From: Anodontia alba
Taxonomy: Eukaryota; Mollusca; Bivalvia; Lucinida; Lucinidae
Direction: 5' to 3'
DNA length: 64,000 bases
Assembly: GCA_964016985.1 (NCBI GenBank)
Contig: OZ024821.1
Span: forward strand, 14,867,211 to 14,931,210
Part shown: piece by piece, positions 35,101-37,442 of the stretch
Numbering within the stretch: position 1 is the first letter of the stretch
How the letters are laid out: every line of letters starts with the position of its first letter
Position numbers and translations under genes: made by a program
Notes under the pieces: model-generated
Told to the model about the DNA's origin: nothing
Seen by the model: the letters and a program-made list of their open reading frames with translations, nothing else
Databases searched by the model: none

Positions 35101-37442
35101 TTTGACTATTTGTTGATGTGTCTAAAAAACTGCTGGATAAATGCCAAACACGTGGACCCAGCTCAGATGCTCCAGAATGTGGCATCTGACTAGATGCCAC
35201 ATTTTGCAGGGTCTGAGCTGGGTCTACAGTGTTTGCTCAGGCCTATCTGTCTGAATACTTTGGGTTAATGTGGTGTCTGCTTATGGACTTGAAAAGTGAT
35301 TACACATTTTCCCTCATCCCACATCGCCACCCAACCCTTCCTGACCAAATGCACATGATGTAAGAGGAATTGTTACACTTTCAAGGGAAGCAACTTCATC
35401 CAAACAGTTTTTGCCTCCCTTCTGAAATGGAGGTCTACTTTTAAAGGGAAGAATTCTTTCTTTCTATAGTAGAACCCTTTTCAGAAGGGGTTAGTGTGCA
35501 GAAAAGCAAACAGTAAATCACAAAAGTCTTCCTTTCACAAAATGAATCCACTGCCCCCTTAATTCCGGAATTGCCTTTACCGTGCTTATTCTATAAGTTG
35601 AGCAAGTCAGTTTGATTAATAATTTGTCTAAGCAGTGCCGGATGAATGGCATACATGGCAAAAAAACAGCCATAGATCTGCATCGGGTGAACCACTACTA
35701 ATGTGTATCCACAACATATATTTTCATGTAGAAATATGAACAAAATATCAATTTATCAATGGTCTAGGTGGCTCAGTCAGATGCATGTCTGACTGGTGAT
35801 CAGGAAGTTGTGGGTTCGGTCCCTTCAGGGTTGGGGCTTTCATGCAGATTGATCATGAAATATTTTCTACAGTCATTCACCCTTTCCGTTGATTCAAGAA
35901 GGGTAGTTGTCAGTTTCTGGCAAAAGAATGTACACAAGGACTGGTTAACTGCTTAGAGGACTAAGCCTGTCCAGGAAAAGTGTGAATAGGTAAAGTGACC
36001 GGCATGACATGACCCTAATAGTGTGACTGGGTCGTTAAACTCCAAACGAACCAACCAAAACTTCAATACATTTTCGTTAAAAAACAAACTTATAATACCT
36101 GGAGGTATGCCAACTTGCTTTAAGAATAGTTTGATGTTGGTCTGTGAATTTTGCTCCATGGTATATCTGAATATTTGGGTAAATTGCATCACATGAGTTT
36201 TTTGACCATGTACATTCTTGGGGTACCATTGGTTAGTTTGCAACTATTCCTGTCTACTCTGTCCTGTTTTCCATCATTTTCATGTAAACCCTTTTCATGC
36301 AGAATAAATTAAGATGCCACGCCCACTTGTAATTTTCAGCCAATCAGATTACTTGATCCAAGTTGTTGATACAAATTCACATTCTGATTGACAAACAGTG
36401 CAGATCCAGATCAGTTGGCTTCTGAAGAAGGGTATATCCGGGTTCAGCAGGACTAGGGTTAAGGTTTATCTAGTCCTTGAAATTATCTATCCATCTTTTC
36501 TTCTTTTTGCCTCTTCTTCTTGTTCATCAGGATAAAATATACATCAAATACACTACTAAGAAAAAAACCTGTGATATACCACATGATATCCCAAAAATAG
36601 GAGTACTTGTAGGTCATGTGATAGTCTTTTCATTATGGGTGAGGCCATAATAGAAGCATGTGAACACAAGTTTATCTGAATCAACAAAAATTGAAAACAG
36701 AATAGCAATGTCAACCCTGATCAGATGAGCCGGCTCCTTATAAGCCATTTCATCTGAATCTACACTGTTTGCGAAAGATACATTTTTGTATTGGTCTTGG
36801 GCTGAACGAGGGGAGCGAGGGGGAGGGGTCTACCGTAATAACCCTGGGACAGGCATCCCTGAGCAAACATTGTAGACACAGATCAGATGCCGCAAAATGT
36901 GGCTGATCAGAATCTACACTGTTTGCCTCTTATCCAGCAATATTTTAGACACATAAACAGGTAGTGAAATGGTCTGTGGGGTGGTTGGGTGAGGGGAAGG
37001 TGTCCTGTAGCTTTTGTCACTGGGGCGCCCAATTGATATTGGCTTACAGTTGGGCAAGGCCTGCTGTCCATGCAACAGGTAAGGGTAGAGGGGGAATGTT
37101 GTTATTTCTTCTGTTCCTTCACTTTCTTTCATTTCCCTTTTTCTTCCCTATCCCTCTCTTTCATCTCCTGTACTATCTCTTCTTTCTCTTTTCTCACTTT
37201 CTCTGGGAGACAACACAAAATGACCTACATGGGTTGACTTGTCGTTAAACCCCAACTCAATTAATCAATTAAAATAGTCTTTTTCAAATTTTAGGAGGGT
37301 TATGACAGTAAGTTAAGGTATCCCAATATTTAGGGCAGATATGGTAATATATATATATTTTTATCCTTTAGTTGCAGGCTTGGGTGGAGCAGTGGCCTTC
37401 TTTGTAGCGGGGCTTTCCTATCTTCTAACACAGGAGAGCTGA
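2063..37442 (+). CDS. odr4: ODR4 homologue (ER-anchored ODR-4 family protein), 12 coding exons
   Basis: Join 2063-2158, 6643-6828, 8396-8491, 9791-9894, 14974-15010, 15994-16131, 17596-17766, 24083-24211, 26102-26186, 27716-27898, 34799-34894 and 37372-37442: 1392 nt, 463 residues. All junctions are GT/AG and phases agree. Family landmarks occur in order: MGRS at the N-terminus, MLPGGL at 98-103, RPADWKY at 177-183, LINGQ in exon 7, LPGS then LCDY around 363-373, and a hydrophobic C-terminal helix at about 441-459. The human protein is about 454 residues. In C. elegans ODR-4 is needed to deliver odorant receptors to cilia; in mammals ODR4 is an ER protein that holds the deUFMylase UFSP2. An acidic then basic insert (residues about 51-72, with KKRRK) looks lineage-specific. 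Identity is from recall of the family, without a search. Confidence 0.93.
2159..3120 (+). other. Start of ODR4 intron 1, nothing recognised
   Basis: Non-coding sequence of ordinary AT content. I see no exon, hairpin element or RNA gene until the palindrome near 3130. Short frames such as the one at 2593-2820 on the minus strand show no family resemblance. Confidence 0.5.
3130..3395. repeat. Palindromic element with CTTCGCGAA ends
   Basis: Inverted ends: CAGTCTTCGCGAAAAC near 3139 and TTTCGCGAAGACTGATCTCT near 3357. Between them the motif GTCCTGCAGAA and its complement recur around GTCTGTCYGACA, giving a low-complexity internal pattern. Non-coding; it explains most of the short open frames here. 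Confidence 0.65.
3614..5640 (-). mobile_element. Decayed non-LTR retrotransposon (LINE) with reverse transcriptase remains
   Basis: Read on the minus strand from about 5570 to 3614, broken by frameshifts and stops. In order: a pre-RT segment (HAEHHACQEADKK), an RT segment with KAISQMKVGKASGPSG (frame 5017-5286), FGFVTRRGTTDAIF then FVDLEKASD (frame 4805-5050), the catalytic box as YTDD (about 4554-4565, within DLYTDDLVII), a thumb segment with NAGKTKIMICGTGLD followed by a Cys/His cluster C-x2-C...C-x2-C-x4-H-x2-C (frame 4038-4523), and a C-terminal WYGHVE ... GPGRPKMTW segment (frame 3614-3946). This order is typical of non-LTR RT proteins of invertebrates. It is inactive: many frameshifts, and no endonuclease is visible. 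Confidence 0.88.
5765..6000 (+). repeat. tRNA-derived SINE-like fragment
   Basis: The head at about 5775-5845 resembles a tRNA: a box-A-like GGTTAGCTTAGAGCACC, an anticodon-arm-like GACTTGCAAGCAAGGG, and a weak box B. The cloverleaf is not complete, so this is a SINE head rather than a tRNA gene. A second, similar head lies at 6530-6600. Confidence 0.55.
6090..6300. repeat. Palindromic family P2 copy (degenerate)
   Basis: Contains AAATAAGATGACATTTTGTG, TTCACATGAAATGCCAGG and GTTGTCTGCTACAATTTGCT, shared with better copies at 12590, 17845, 43300, 58115 and 59030. The complete family form is two inverted arms around TTGCATGAAATGTCA and its complement. Non-coding. Confidence 0.6.
6515..6605 (+). 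repeat. tRNA-like SINE head
   Basis: TGGTTAGCTCAGTTGATAGA (box A fit) followed by GCATCAGACTTGCAAGCAG resembles the D and anticodon arms of an Ala- or Lys-type tRNA. The T arm GGGGTCCAAC is poor and there is no closing acceptor stem, so it is a tRNA-derived repeat. It lies just upstream of ODR4 exon 2. Confidence 0.6.
6643..6828 (+). CDS. odr4: ODR4 exon 2
   Basis: Residues 33-94. Acceptor TTATTTCAG at 6634-6642, donor GTATAG at 6829, phase 0 on both sides. It starts LTSQRDYAVHIVRTP, matching the SSQKDY...RTP stretch of vertebrate ODR4, and ends EQWAATHAKQ (human EEWATEHACQ). In the middle is a run of Asp/Glu followed by KKRRK at residues 68-72 that is longer than in vertebrates and probably disordered. 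Confidence 0.92.
6838..6948. repeat. Short palindromic MITE-like element
   Basis: Outer ends GGCAGGCACACAATGTT and CAACCTTGTGTGTCCGCTG are inverted copies. The inside repeats CAACGTTGAATC-like words in both orientations. It begins about 10 bases after the exon 2 donor, so it is very close to a splice site. Confidence 0.7.
6985..7515 (+). repeat. SINE (family A tail, alternative head) interrupted by a MITE
   Basis: Head GGGCTCCATAGCACAGTCAG (6988-7007) continues after the MITE with AGTTCAAATCCCAGC (box-B-like, about 7283). The body then matches family A: GATTCAAGAAGGGCAGTTGT at about 7362, CAGTTTCTAGCAAAAG, TAGAGGACTAA and GTTGACTGTGCTGTAAAAC. The palindrome at 7012-7259 splits the head. A second degenerate copy with the same head is at 28733. 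Confidence 0.75.
7012..7259. repeat. Palindromic MITE, family P6 (GGGCCCAGTTGTTCAAAG ends)
   Basis: Starts GGGCCCAGTTGTTCAAAG and ends with TTTTGAACAACTGGGCCC. Inner arms carry TGAGTAGCTTTTGCAAATAA against GCTGCTCACATTTTTCAGCA. Other copies are at 24673, 41509 and 41801. It is inserted inside a SINE head, so it is younger than that SINE. Confidence 0.85.
8396..8491 (+). CDS. odr4: ODR4 exon 3
   Basis: Residues 95-126, phase 0 at both ends. Acceptor TTTTTCAAG, donor GTGAGT at 8492. It encodes VATMLPGGLQVIGVF, close to the strongly conserved RMLPGGLLVLGVF stretch of the family. The AAG acceptor is less common than CAG/TAG, but it is the only one that keeps the frame. Confidence 0.92.
8555..8715. 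repeat. Palindromic family P2 copy
   Basis: GTCATGCAAACTGAGACAG, TTTGACATTTCATGCAAATT, GTCTCCTGGGAAAAATAA and GTTGTCTGCTGAATTTTTTA are the signature words of the P2 palindromes elsewhere in the window. This copy is truncated on its left. Confidence 0.65.
9010..9193. repeat. Palindromic MITE, family P5
   Basis: Centre: GATCCAGATCAGTTGGCTTC then GCCAACTGATCTGGATC, a near-perfect hairpin at about 9097-9141. Left end has GCAGAATAAATTAAGATACC; right end has GGTTCAACAGGACCAGGGTT. Other copies: 18695, 36290 and 59497. Confidence 0.8.
9276..9500. repeat. Palindromic MITE, family P3
   Basis: Left end CCATATTTACCCTAAATTTT, right end TACTTACGTAAAATATGGTA, inverted. The core AGTGTAGACCCTGATCAGAT is matched by GCATCTGATCTTTGTCTGCA. 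Family P3 recurs at 15298, 26206, 26977, 35030 and 42385, mostly in ODR4 introns. Confidence 0.75.
9508..9530 (+). repeat. Poly-T tract
   Basis: A homopolymer T run of about 23 bases directly upstream of a truncated SINE B body. Translated runs of Phe or Lys across it are artefacts. Confidence 0.9.
9575..9712 (+). repeat. SINE family B, 5'-truncated copy
   Basis: Shares GGAATTCAGCTCATGGCTGT, GCACAGAGCCTTTCATAGT and ATATGACTTA with the fuller copy at 25022-25238 and ends with GGGACGTAAGATACCAA plus CTCGTCATCAAC. The tRNA-like head is missing. Confidence 0.75.
9791..9894 (+). CDS. odr4: ODR4 exon 4
   Basis: Residues 127-160 plus two bases of codon 161. Acceptor TTTGTTTCAG, donor GTATCC at 9895. 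Begins ILFALQKLEKK and ends LLQICSTTRK, matching human LMFAVEKS...TLHICASTKK. Reading through the donor meets a stop after a few codons. The split codon is completed by the first base of the microexon at 14974. Confidence 0.88.
10005..10055. repeat. Palindrome family P1 fragment
   Basis: ATTAGAAGTGCCTCACTGAG followed by its complement CTTCTAATGACTACCCACAAC. This is the core hairpin of family P1 (ACATATGTTGTGGGTACTCA...), which recurs at 17009, 22790, 28290 and 40500. Confidence 0.7.
10467..10491 (+). repeat. Poly-T tract
   Basis: A run of about 22 T inside ODR4 intron 4. No associated SINE body is recognised. Confidence 0.85.
10883..12125. mobile_element. Putative non-autonomous TIR element (GGTTGCCACCA ends)
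   Basis: Starts GGTTGCCACCATCAGGAAAA and ends TCAGTGGTGGCAACC, giving an 11-base inverted end. Next to both ends lie repeats of GTCAGGGAATTTTGAA (10900-11005 and 12085-12105). CAGGG-type ends suggest a hAT-like element, but no 8-bp target duplication is clear and no transposase is seen. It contains the large hairpin at 11385-11650. Confidence 0.5.
11385..11650. repeat. Foldback hairpin element with CATGCTCAACT arms
   Basis: Outer arms CCTCAAGGTTATAAAACTTC and TGTTTTATAACCTCGGGG are inverted. The inner stem at 11518-11610 is nearly perfect: AAATATGAAAATGCCAACTA against GTTGGCATTTTCATATTTAT, flanked by GAGCATGAAAATTTCTCTGC and its complement. CATGCTCAACTCAACTGAGC at the left is itself self-complementary. 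Confidence 0.85.
12163..12462 (+). mobile_element. tRNA-derived SINE, family A, full length with 14-bp TSD
   Basis: Head: GTGGCTCAGTTGGATGCGCC (box A) and GGTCGCGGGTTCAACCCC (box B), closed by GCCGGCCTCGG and CCGAGGTCGGC. The body contains GATTCAAGAAGGGCAGTTGT and TGGTTAACCGCTTAGAGGAC; the tail ends GGGCCGTAAAACCTCAACAC. The target-site duplication TATCTTCTGCAAAA is at 12149-12162 and 12463-12476, showing insertion by target-primed reverse transcription. Best-preserved copy of the family in the window. Confidence 0.93.
12590..12760. repeat. Palindromic family P2 copy
   Basis: GGGCAAATTCAGGAGATGAC, then the inverted pair TTTATGCAAAGTGTCTCCTT and GAGGCAGTTTGCATGAAATG. This is the standard P2 structure. 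Confidence 0.75.
12850..13085. repeat. Palindromic family P4 copy
   Basis: CTGAAAGGAGTCAACTCTAA, AAAGGAAAGATTTATTTCCT and AGACCCCTTTCCAGAAGGGG form a hairpin. It matches copies at 26500, 35360 and 41020. The mariner at 13109 lies just beyond its right side. Confidence 0.7.
13563..13787 (+). pseudogene. Mariner transposase fragment, HTH part
   Basis: An open frame of about 74 codons carrying the second helix-turn-helix of a mariner transposase (SVKDIASCTGISEGSVQTIL) and the conserved WVPHLLTEEQK linker. It ends in a stop just before GDETWVH, which lies in another frame, so the reading frame is broken by an indel at about 13780. Confidence 0.85.
13836..14318 (+). pseudogene. Mariner transposase fragment, catalytic C-terminal part
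   Basis: A 160-codon frame with HDNTSSH and the YSPDLSPCDF box of the DDD catalytic domain. It ends in a normal mariner-like C-terminus and TAA at 14316-14318. The first catalytic Asp (GDETWVH, about 13783) lies upstream in a different frame, so no complete enzyme can be read. Confidence 0.88.
14205..14624 (+). repeat. 210-bp tandem duplication of the mariner 3' end plus flank
   Basis: Bases 14205-14414 and 14415-14624 are nearly identical. Each holds the last coding part of the transposase, the 3' TIR and about 23 bases of right-hand flank (CATGCAGTTATGAGATTTAG). Because host flank is included, the duplication happened after insertion. Few differences separate the copies (e.g. AAGTG/TATGTG), so it is recent. 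Confidence 0.92.
14630..14765. repeat. Palindrome family P8 copy
   Basis: CCTAGAGAAAATGGCTAAAC, GCAAACAGTGGAGACCCTGA, GATCAGATGCCGCATTCTGC with complement CATCTGATCTGTGTCTGCAC, and AGGGGTCTCCCAACTACAAC. An inverted relative lies at 16555-16700 and another at 19325-19540. Confidence 0.7.
14974..15010 (+). CDS. odr4: ODR4 exon 5, 37-nt microexon
   Basis: Completes codon 161 (Lys) and encodes YTCRTIDVSDPK (residues 162-173), matching IFCRTYDIHDPK of human ODR4 at the same place. Acceptor AAGTTTCTAG, donor GTGAGA at 15011. One base plus 12 codons exactly bridges the phase-2 end of exon 4 and the phase-0 start of exon 6. It is too short for ORF-based gene finding and was located by phase and by the CRT...DPK motif. 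Confidence 0.9.
15298..15475. repeat. Palindromic MITE, family P3
   Basis: CCATATTTGTCCTAAGATTT at the left, AATAGACCCTAATCAGACAC with complement GTCTGATATGTGTCTTCACT in the core, and TATCCCAGTACTTGGGTA at the right. Confidence 0.6.
15994..16131 (+). CDS. odr4: ODR4 exon 6
   Basis: Residues 174-219, phase 0. Acceptor AATTAATTTCAG, donor GTAAAC at 16132. It starts SAFRPADWKYQ, which aligns with ARPADWKYQSG of human ODR4, one of the most conserved stretches, and continues with VAVNVPVELPV (human INIHIPLS). Confidence 0.93.
16150..16340. repeat. Dispersed repeat related to 19550 and 43050
   Basis: Words such as CAGTGAAGATTCTTATTAGA, TTGGCTATCCA, GGCCAGTCTGAATGGTCGCT and AAGGTACATTTCCTGACTG recur near 19550-19690 and in the palindrome at 43050-43262. 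Non-coding. Confidence 0.5.
16490..16720. repeat. Palindrome family P8/P3 copy
   Basis: TTAACCCATTGTAGTCTGGA, AACCCCTAAAAGGGTAACTG, then CAGTGCAGACCCAGATCAGA inverted against TGATCAGGGTCTCCACTGGT. Inverted relative of the copy at 14630. The minus-strand frame 16465-16683 is only the reading of this repeat. Confidence 0.65.
16940..17375. repeat. Two nested P1 hairpins with GGAGGAGT arms
   Basis: Hairpin one at 17009-17073 (ACATATGTTATGGGTACTCA against TGAGTACACACAACATATGT). Hairpin two around 17240-17275, within outer arms GAGGAATTGTTAAAGAGGAG (about 17183) and CTCCTTAACAATTCCTCTGA (about 17317). The same outer-arm type recurs at 37492-37650 and 42025-42235. Confidence 0.75.
17596..17766 (+). 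CDS. odr4: ODR4 exon 7
   Basis: Residues 220-276, phase 0. Acceptor TTCTGTTTCAG, donor GTAGGT at 17767. Encodes LTLINGQLRNKSEIL, matching VYLINGQVKDEDCDLL of the human protein, and ends LLIKL. A second possible donor at 17771 (GTACAT) would shift the frame against exon 8 and is rejected. Confidence 0.9.
17845..18020. repeat. Palindromic family P2 copy
   Basis: ATGGGCAAATTCAGTAGATG, AGAATTTGACATTTAATGCC and GTTGTCTGCTAAAATTTTAT. The central inverted TTTCTGAGAAAATAGGA / CCTATTTTCTAGGAAAAATA is present, while the GCAAATTG part is lost. Confidence 0.7.
18192..18492 (+). mobile_element. tRNA-derived SINE, family A
   Basis: CCTCGGTGGCTCAGTTGGAT (box A), GGTTGCGGGTTCGACCCC (box B), body GATTCAAGAAGGGCAGTTGT and tail GGCCGTAAAACCTCAACA. 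Diverged from the 12163 copy by scattered substitutions. No clear target duplication. Confidence 0.88.
18695..19110. repeat. Palindromic MITE P5 split by another foldback element
   Basis: P5 halves at 18695-18773 (GATCCAGATCAGTTGGCTTC) and 18986-19110 (CTGATCTGGATCTGCACTGT, AATTAGAAATGGGCATGGCA). The insert at 18774-18985 separates the two arms near the hairpin tip. Confidence 0.8.
18774..18985. mobile_element. Foldback MITE with GCAGTGATTTATTTAC ends
   Basis: Left end GCAGTGATTTATTTAC, right end GTAAAAAAATCACTGC, inside which GGACTCGCT/GAGTCCTG words repeat in both orientations. Inserted in the P5 palindrome, hence younger. The minus frame 18794-19033 is its translation. Confidence 0.75.
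19120..19545. repeat. P3 palindrome followed by P8 palindrome
   Basis: 19120-19290: CCACACTTGTCCTAAAGTTT ... GTCTGTCCCAATACTTAGGG (P3 ends). 19325-19545: TTAACCCATTTATGCCTAGC, AATGCAGACCCAGATCAGAA, TGATCAGGGTCTACATTGTT (P8). Both non-coding. Confidence 0.65.
19759..21072 (+). mobile_element. Hairpin-ended element E1a nested in E1
   Basis: Starts AGCTCACCTGAGCTATGCTC, a hairpin that continues into AGGATGAGCTATTGTGATCA, then a CCGTCC-rich stretch. Ends GTGGCCCGTGGGCCTCTTGT. Internal repeats of two scales: CCAGAACCAAGGATGCCTTG (four related copies at about 20010, 20180, 20500 and 20960) within a larger duplication of about 490 bp (19835 and 20330). GACCAAGATGGCCGCCATGC is shared with the unit of E3. 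Interrupted by a SINE. Confidence 0.7.
20561..20862 (-). mobile_element. tRNA-derived SINE, family A, minus strand, 12-bp TSD
   Basis: Complement reads from GCCGGCCTCGGTGGC at 20862 down to the tail near 20561. Target duplication GACTGGGGGTCT at 20549-20560 and 20863-20874. Near-identical to the 12163 copy, so a recent insertion into E1a. Several open frames on both strands here are translations of the SINE. Confidence 0.93.
21111..22590 (+). repeat. Tandem array, about 7.7 copies of a 191-bp unit
   Basis: Unit starts (GTAGGTACCTTGTCCCCTTA) at 21111, 21300, 21491, 21683, 21874, 22064, 22255 and 22447, spacing 189-192. Each carries TTTTGAAACTTTACAGG, GGATGGTCTGAAGATATGCA, TCAGAATCCTGAAAT and ACATTTTTTGAGTTCTAATA. 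The last unit is truncated and degenerate. Confidence 0.95.
22715..22935. repeat. Palindromic family P1 copy
   Basis: Outer words CTCCAGATAAGAATGGTATC and TTATTTCTCTACAAAAAGAT; core GTACTCATTAGAAGCACCTC against GGCACTTCTAATGAGTACTC. AAAAAGATATG is duplicated at the left of the core. Confidence 0.8.
23829..24050 (+). repeat. Two extra tandem copies of the ODR4 exon-8 acceptor and 5' half
   Basis: Units begin (TATACTTTTSTTTTT) at 23829, 23939 and 24051 (the last runs into the true exon 8), spacing 110 and 112. Copy 1 has acceptor TGTTCTTCAG and exon-like start 23861; it reads about 8 codons to TGA. Copy 2 has acceptor TGTTCTTTAG and exon-like start 23971; it reads 25 codons, nearly the same as exon 8, to TAA. 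Neither contains the exon's 3' half or a credible donor, so use of either would truncate the protein. Confidence 0.9.
24083..24211 (+). CDS. odr4: ODR4 exon 8
   Basis: Residues 277-319, phase 0. Acceptor TGTTCTTTAG, donor GTACAG at 24212. Encodes KIVIKGTIHSEAYVTSKATV, corresponding to NLKGAVKCRAYIHSSKPKV in the human protein. It is the only one of the three tandem copies that continues past GGCAAA in frame to a donor. Confidence 0.9.
24284..24575 (+). mobile_element. tRNA-derived SINE, family A, head truncated
   Basis: GTCTCAGTTGGATGCATGAC and AGGTCATAGGTTCAGTCCCT (decayed box B), body GATTCAAGAAAGGCAGTTGT, tail GGCCGTAAAACCTCAACACA. The body is closer to consensus than the head. Confidence 0.85.
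24673..24892. repeat. Palindromic MITE, family P6
   Basis: GGGCCCAGTTGTTGAAAACA at the left and GTTGAAAAACTGGGCCC at the right, with inverted TTTTTGCTGCAAAAAATGTG / TTTTTCAGCAAAAAATATCA inside. Confidence 0.85.
25022..25240 (+). mobile_element. tRNA-derived SINE, family B, with (CAT)n tail
   Basis: Head AGGTAGCCAAGTGGTTAGCG (box A) and GTTCCGGGGTTTGAATCCTG (box B). Body GGAATTCAGCTCATGTCTGT and GCACAGAGCCTTTCATTATG; tail GGGACATAAAACACCAAAT followed by about seven CAT/ATC units. Complete head, so the reference copy for family B here. Confidence 0.88.
26102..26186 (+). CDS. odr4: ODR4 exon 9
   Basis: Residues 320-347 plus one base. Acceptor TTGTTTTTCAG, donor GTACAT at 26187. ALKTDVVRSLLSRCDLLCAD aligns with AVKRDILNTVADRCEMLFED in the human protein. 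Ends in phase 1, matched by exon 10. Confidence 0.9.
26206..26440. repeat. Palindromic MITE, family P3
   Basis: CCATATTTATCCTAAATATT at the left; core GTGTAGACCCTGATCAGATG with inverted GTGTCTGATCTTG; right end GTCCCAATACTTATGG. It begins 20 bases after the exon 9 donor. Confidence 0.75.
26500..26765. repeat. Palindromic family P4 copy
   Basis: Perfect hairpin AAAGAATTTGCTCCCCCAGG GAGCAAATTCTTT within CTGAAAAGGGGTCTACTCTA / GTTGACCCATTTTCAGAGTG; outer GGGAGATAACTTTTGTG / CTTATCTCCC. Confidence 0.8.
26975..27195. repeat. Palindromic MITE, family P3
   Basis: CCATATTAACCATAAGTATT at the left, TACTTAGGGTAAATATGGTA at the right, core GTGTAGACCCAGATTGGATG against CATCTGATCCAATCTACACA. Confidence 0.8.
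27530..27665. repeat. P3-type hairpin core
   Basis: GTGTAGACCCTGATCAGACT against AGTCTGATCTGGGTCTACAC, separated by GCTCCTTCAGGAGA which also folds. It lies about 50 bases before exon 10. Confidence 0.75.
27716..27898 (+). CDS. odr4: ODR4 exon 10
   Basis: Completes codon 348, residues 349-408 and the first base of 409. Acceptor TTCTGTTGCAG, donor GTAAGT at 27899. Encodes RVFFKLPGSNIQLCDYMFHD, matching RVFVPLPGSTVMLCDYKFDD, the clearest C-terminal landmark of the family. Confidence 0.94.
27920..28440. repeat. Palindromic family P1 copy split by a SINE
   Basis: Left arm AGCTACAGATAAGAGGGGGT ... TTATTTCTCCACCGAAACAT, right part ACATATGTTGTGGGTACTCA, CACTGAGGTGCTTCTAATGA, GTTTTCGTCGAGAAATAAGA and GCCTTATCTG. 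The SINE at 27986 sits at the base of the inner hairpin. Confidence 0.85.
27986..28285 (+). mobile_element. tRNA-derived SINE, family A
   Basis: GCCGGCCTCAGTGGCTCAGT, GGTCGCGGGTTCAACCCC, body GATTCAAGAAGGGCAATTGT, tail GAGCCGTAAAACCTCAACAC. Near consensus. AAACAT is present on both sides, a possible short target duplication. Confidence 0.92.
28440..28640. repeat. Palindromic MITE, family P3
   Basis: GTGTAGACCCAGATCAGATG and CCACAGAATGCGGTGTCTAA, then GGGTCTTCACGGTTTGCC, ending TATCAATAGGGTAAATATGG. Left end reduced. Confidence 0.65.
28733..28998 (+). repeat. Degenerate SINE with the 6985-type head
   Basis: GATGGGCTCCATAGCTGACA head, then GGCCAGTTGTCAGCTACTGG, AGGTTAACTGCTGAGAGGAT and GTTGACTGGGATTTAAAGCT. 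Parts of the family A body are deleted. Confidence 0.6.
29440..29511. repeat. Left half of a P1 palindrome cut by the 5.2-kb element
   Basis: CCATAGCTCCAGATAAGGCA, TTATTTCTCCACTAAGGCGC and TTCTAATGAGTACCCACAAC; the right half (TTTTCATGGAGAAATAAGAA) resumes at 34682. Confidence 0.75.
29820..31790. other. Interior of the 5.2-kb element, left part, no gene seen
   Basis: AT-rich sequence without open frames of note, hairpin families or SINEs. The absence of the repeat families found everywhere else suggests a comparatively recent arrival of this segment. Confidence 0.45.
31811..32063 (+). mobile_element. tRNA-derived SINE, family A, internally deleted
   Basis: TGGCCTCAGTGGCTCAGTCA then directly GTGATCAGGAGGTCAAGGGT and TTGATCCCCGCCAGG; the region with GATTCAAGAAGGGCAG is missing; tail GACTGGGCCGCAAAACCTCA. 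Deleted in both head and body. Confidence 0.82.
32344..32565 (-). CDS. Possible terminal exon of an unrecognised protein
   Basis: On the minus strand a frame reads MDLGLLPVGSSAAVYAKLTD, then NNHCILCSSFKNVSDSDIVK and a Lys-rich C-terminus ending KDKQKA and TAA (stop 32344-32346). Just upstream, TTATTTAACAG is a plausible splice acceptor ending near 32558. Composition and the amphipathic Lys-rich end look more protein-like than neighbouring frames. I do not recognise the family. It lies inside the 5.2-kb element, so it could be a transposon protein end or a captured host exon. Confidence 0.3.
32570..33285. other. Interior of the 5.2-kb element, no gene seen
   Basis: Very AT-rich, with AATAAA/TAAATAAA-type runs at 32600-32650. 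No supported feature. Confidence 0.45.
33290..34385. repeat. Diverged direct duplication, period about 720 bp
   Basis: Segments from about 33300 and about 34020 share order and words: AATTTAGACCCAGTCTATAA / AATCCAGACAGAGCCTATAT, then TATATTGACATCCAGAAT / GATATTGACATACATAAT, GATGGGAAATCAACTCAGG / GGTGGGAAACCAGCTCAGAC and GTATCCTTGCAAGC / GTGTCCTTGCAAGG. Old duplication inside the 5.2-kb element. Confidence 0.65.
34682..34770. repeat. Right half of the split P1 palindrome
   Basis: GTTTTCATGGAGAAATAAGA, CTACTTTTTGGCTGG and TCTTATCTGGAACTATGAC, the usual right arm of family P1. It ends about 30 bases before exon 11. Confidence 0.75.
34799..34894 (+). CDS. odr4: ODR4 exon 11
   Basis: Completes codon 409, residues 410-440 and the first base of 441. 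Acceptor ATTGTTTCAG, donor GTAAGC at 34895. Acidic linker (EEDCTSLAQETPEGSENGD) leading to RKGLNYYI before the membrane helix; the human protein also has a Ser/Asp-rich linker here. Poorly conserved, but phase 1 fits both sides. Confidence 0.87.
35028..35280. repeat. Palindromic MITE, family P3
   Basis: CCATATTTATCTAAATATTT at the left; hairpin ATGCTCCAGAATGTGGCATC / GATGCCACATTTTGCAGG; GAGCTGGGTCTACAGTGTTT; right GAATACTTTGGGTTAATG. Confidence 0.75.
35360..35600. repeat. Palindromic family P4 copy
   Basis: CTTCTGAAATGGAGGTCTAC, AAAGGGAAGAATTCTTTCTT and AGAACCCTTTTCAGAAGGGG. Confidence 0.72.
35680..35757. repeat. Palindromic family P1 fragment
   Basis: ACCACTACTAATGTGTATCC, ACAACATATATTTTCATGTA and GAAATATGAAC correspond to the right half of P1. 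A SINE begins at its right edge. Confidence 0.55.
35759..36046 (+). mobile_element. tRNA-derived SINE, family A, old copy
   Basis: GGTCTAGGTGGCTCAGTCAG, AAGTTGTGGGTTCGGTCCC, GATTCAAGAAGGGTAGTTGT and GACTGGGTCGTTAAACTCCA. The tail GTCGTTAAAC resembles SINE C more than the younger A copies. Confidence 0.8.
36290..36468. repeat. Palindromic MITE, family P5, half deleted
   Basis: GCAGAATAAATTAAGATGCC, CAGCCAATCAGATTACTTGA, GCAGATCCAGATCAGTTGGC and TTCAGCAGGACTAGGGTTAA. The second arm of the hairpin is lost. Confidence 0.72.
36845..37345. repeat. P3 palindrome split by a SINE C copy
   Basis: Left part GAGCAAACATTGTAGACACA ... ACATAAACAGGTAGTGAAAT; right part AGTCTTTTTCAAATTTTAGG ... CCCAATATTTAGGGCAGATA TGG. 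Intact P3 copies read continuously across this junction. Confidence 0.75.
36975..37272 (+). mobile_element. SINE-like repeat, family C
   Basis: From GTGGGGTGGTTGGGTGAGGG, through GTCACTGGGGCGCCCAAT, a CT-rich middle (TTCCTTCACTTTCTTTCATT) and the tail CCTACATGGGTTGACTTGTC GTTAAACCCCAACTCAA. Flanked by AAATGGTCT and AAATAGTCT, a likely target duplication. A second, minus-strand copy is at 61143-61440. The tail resembles that of SINE A (GGGTTGACTGGGCCGTAAAA). Confidence 0.75.
37372..37442 (+). CDS. odr4: ODR4 exon 12 (C-terminal membrane helix and stop)
   Basis: Completes codon 441, residues 442-463, TGA at 37440-37442. Acceptor TTATCCTTTAG. VAGLGGAVAFFVAGLSYLL is a single hydrophobic helix of about 19 residues followed by TQES; human ODR4 ends in a comparable hydrophobic stretch and a short tail. 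This suits a tail-anchored ER protein with the rest in the cytosol. Confidence 0.9.

Noticed and set aside
36914..37248. Frames rich in Phe/Leu or Pro around 37000
   Set aside because: They are translations of the CT-rich body of SINE C.
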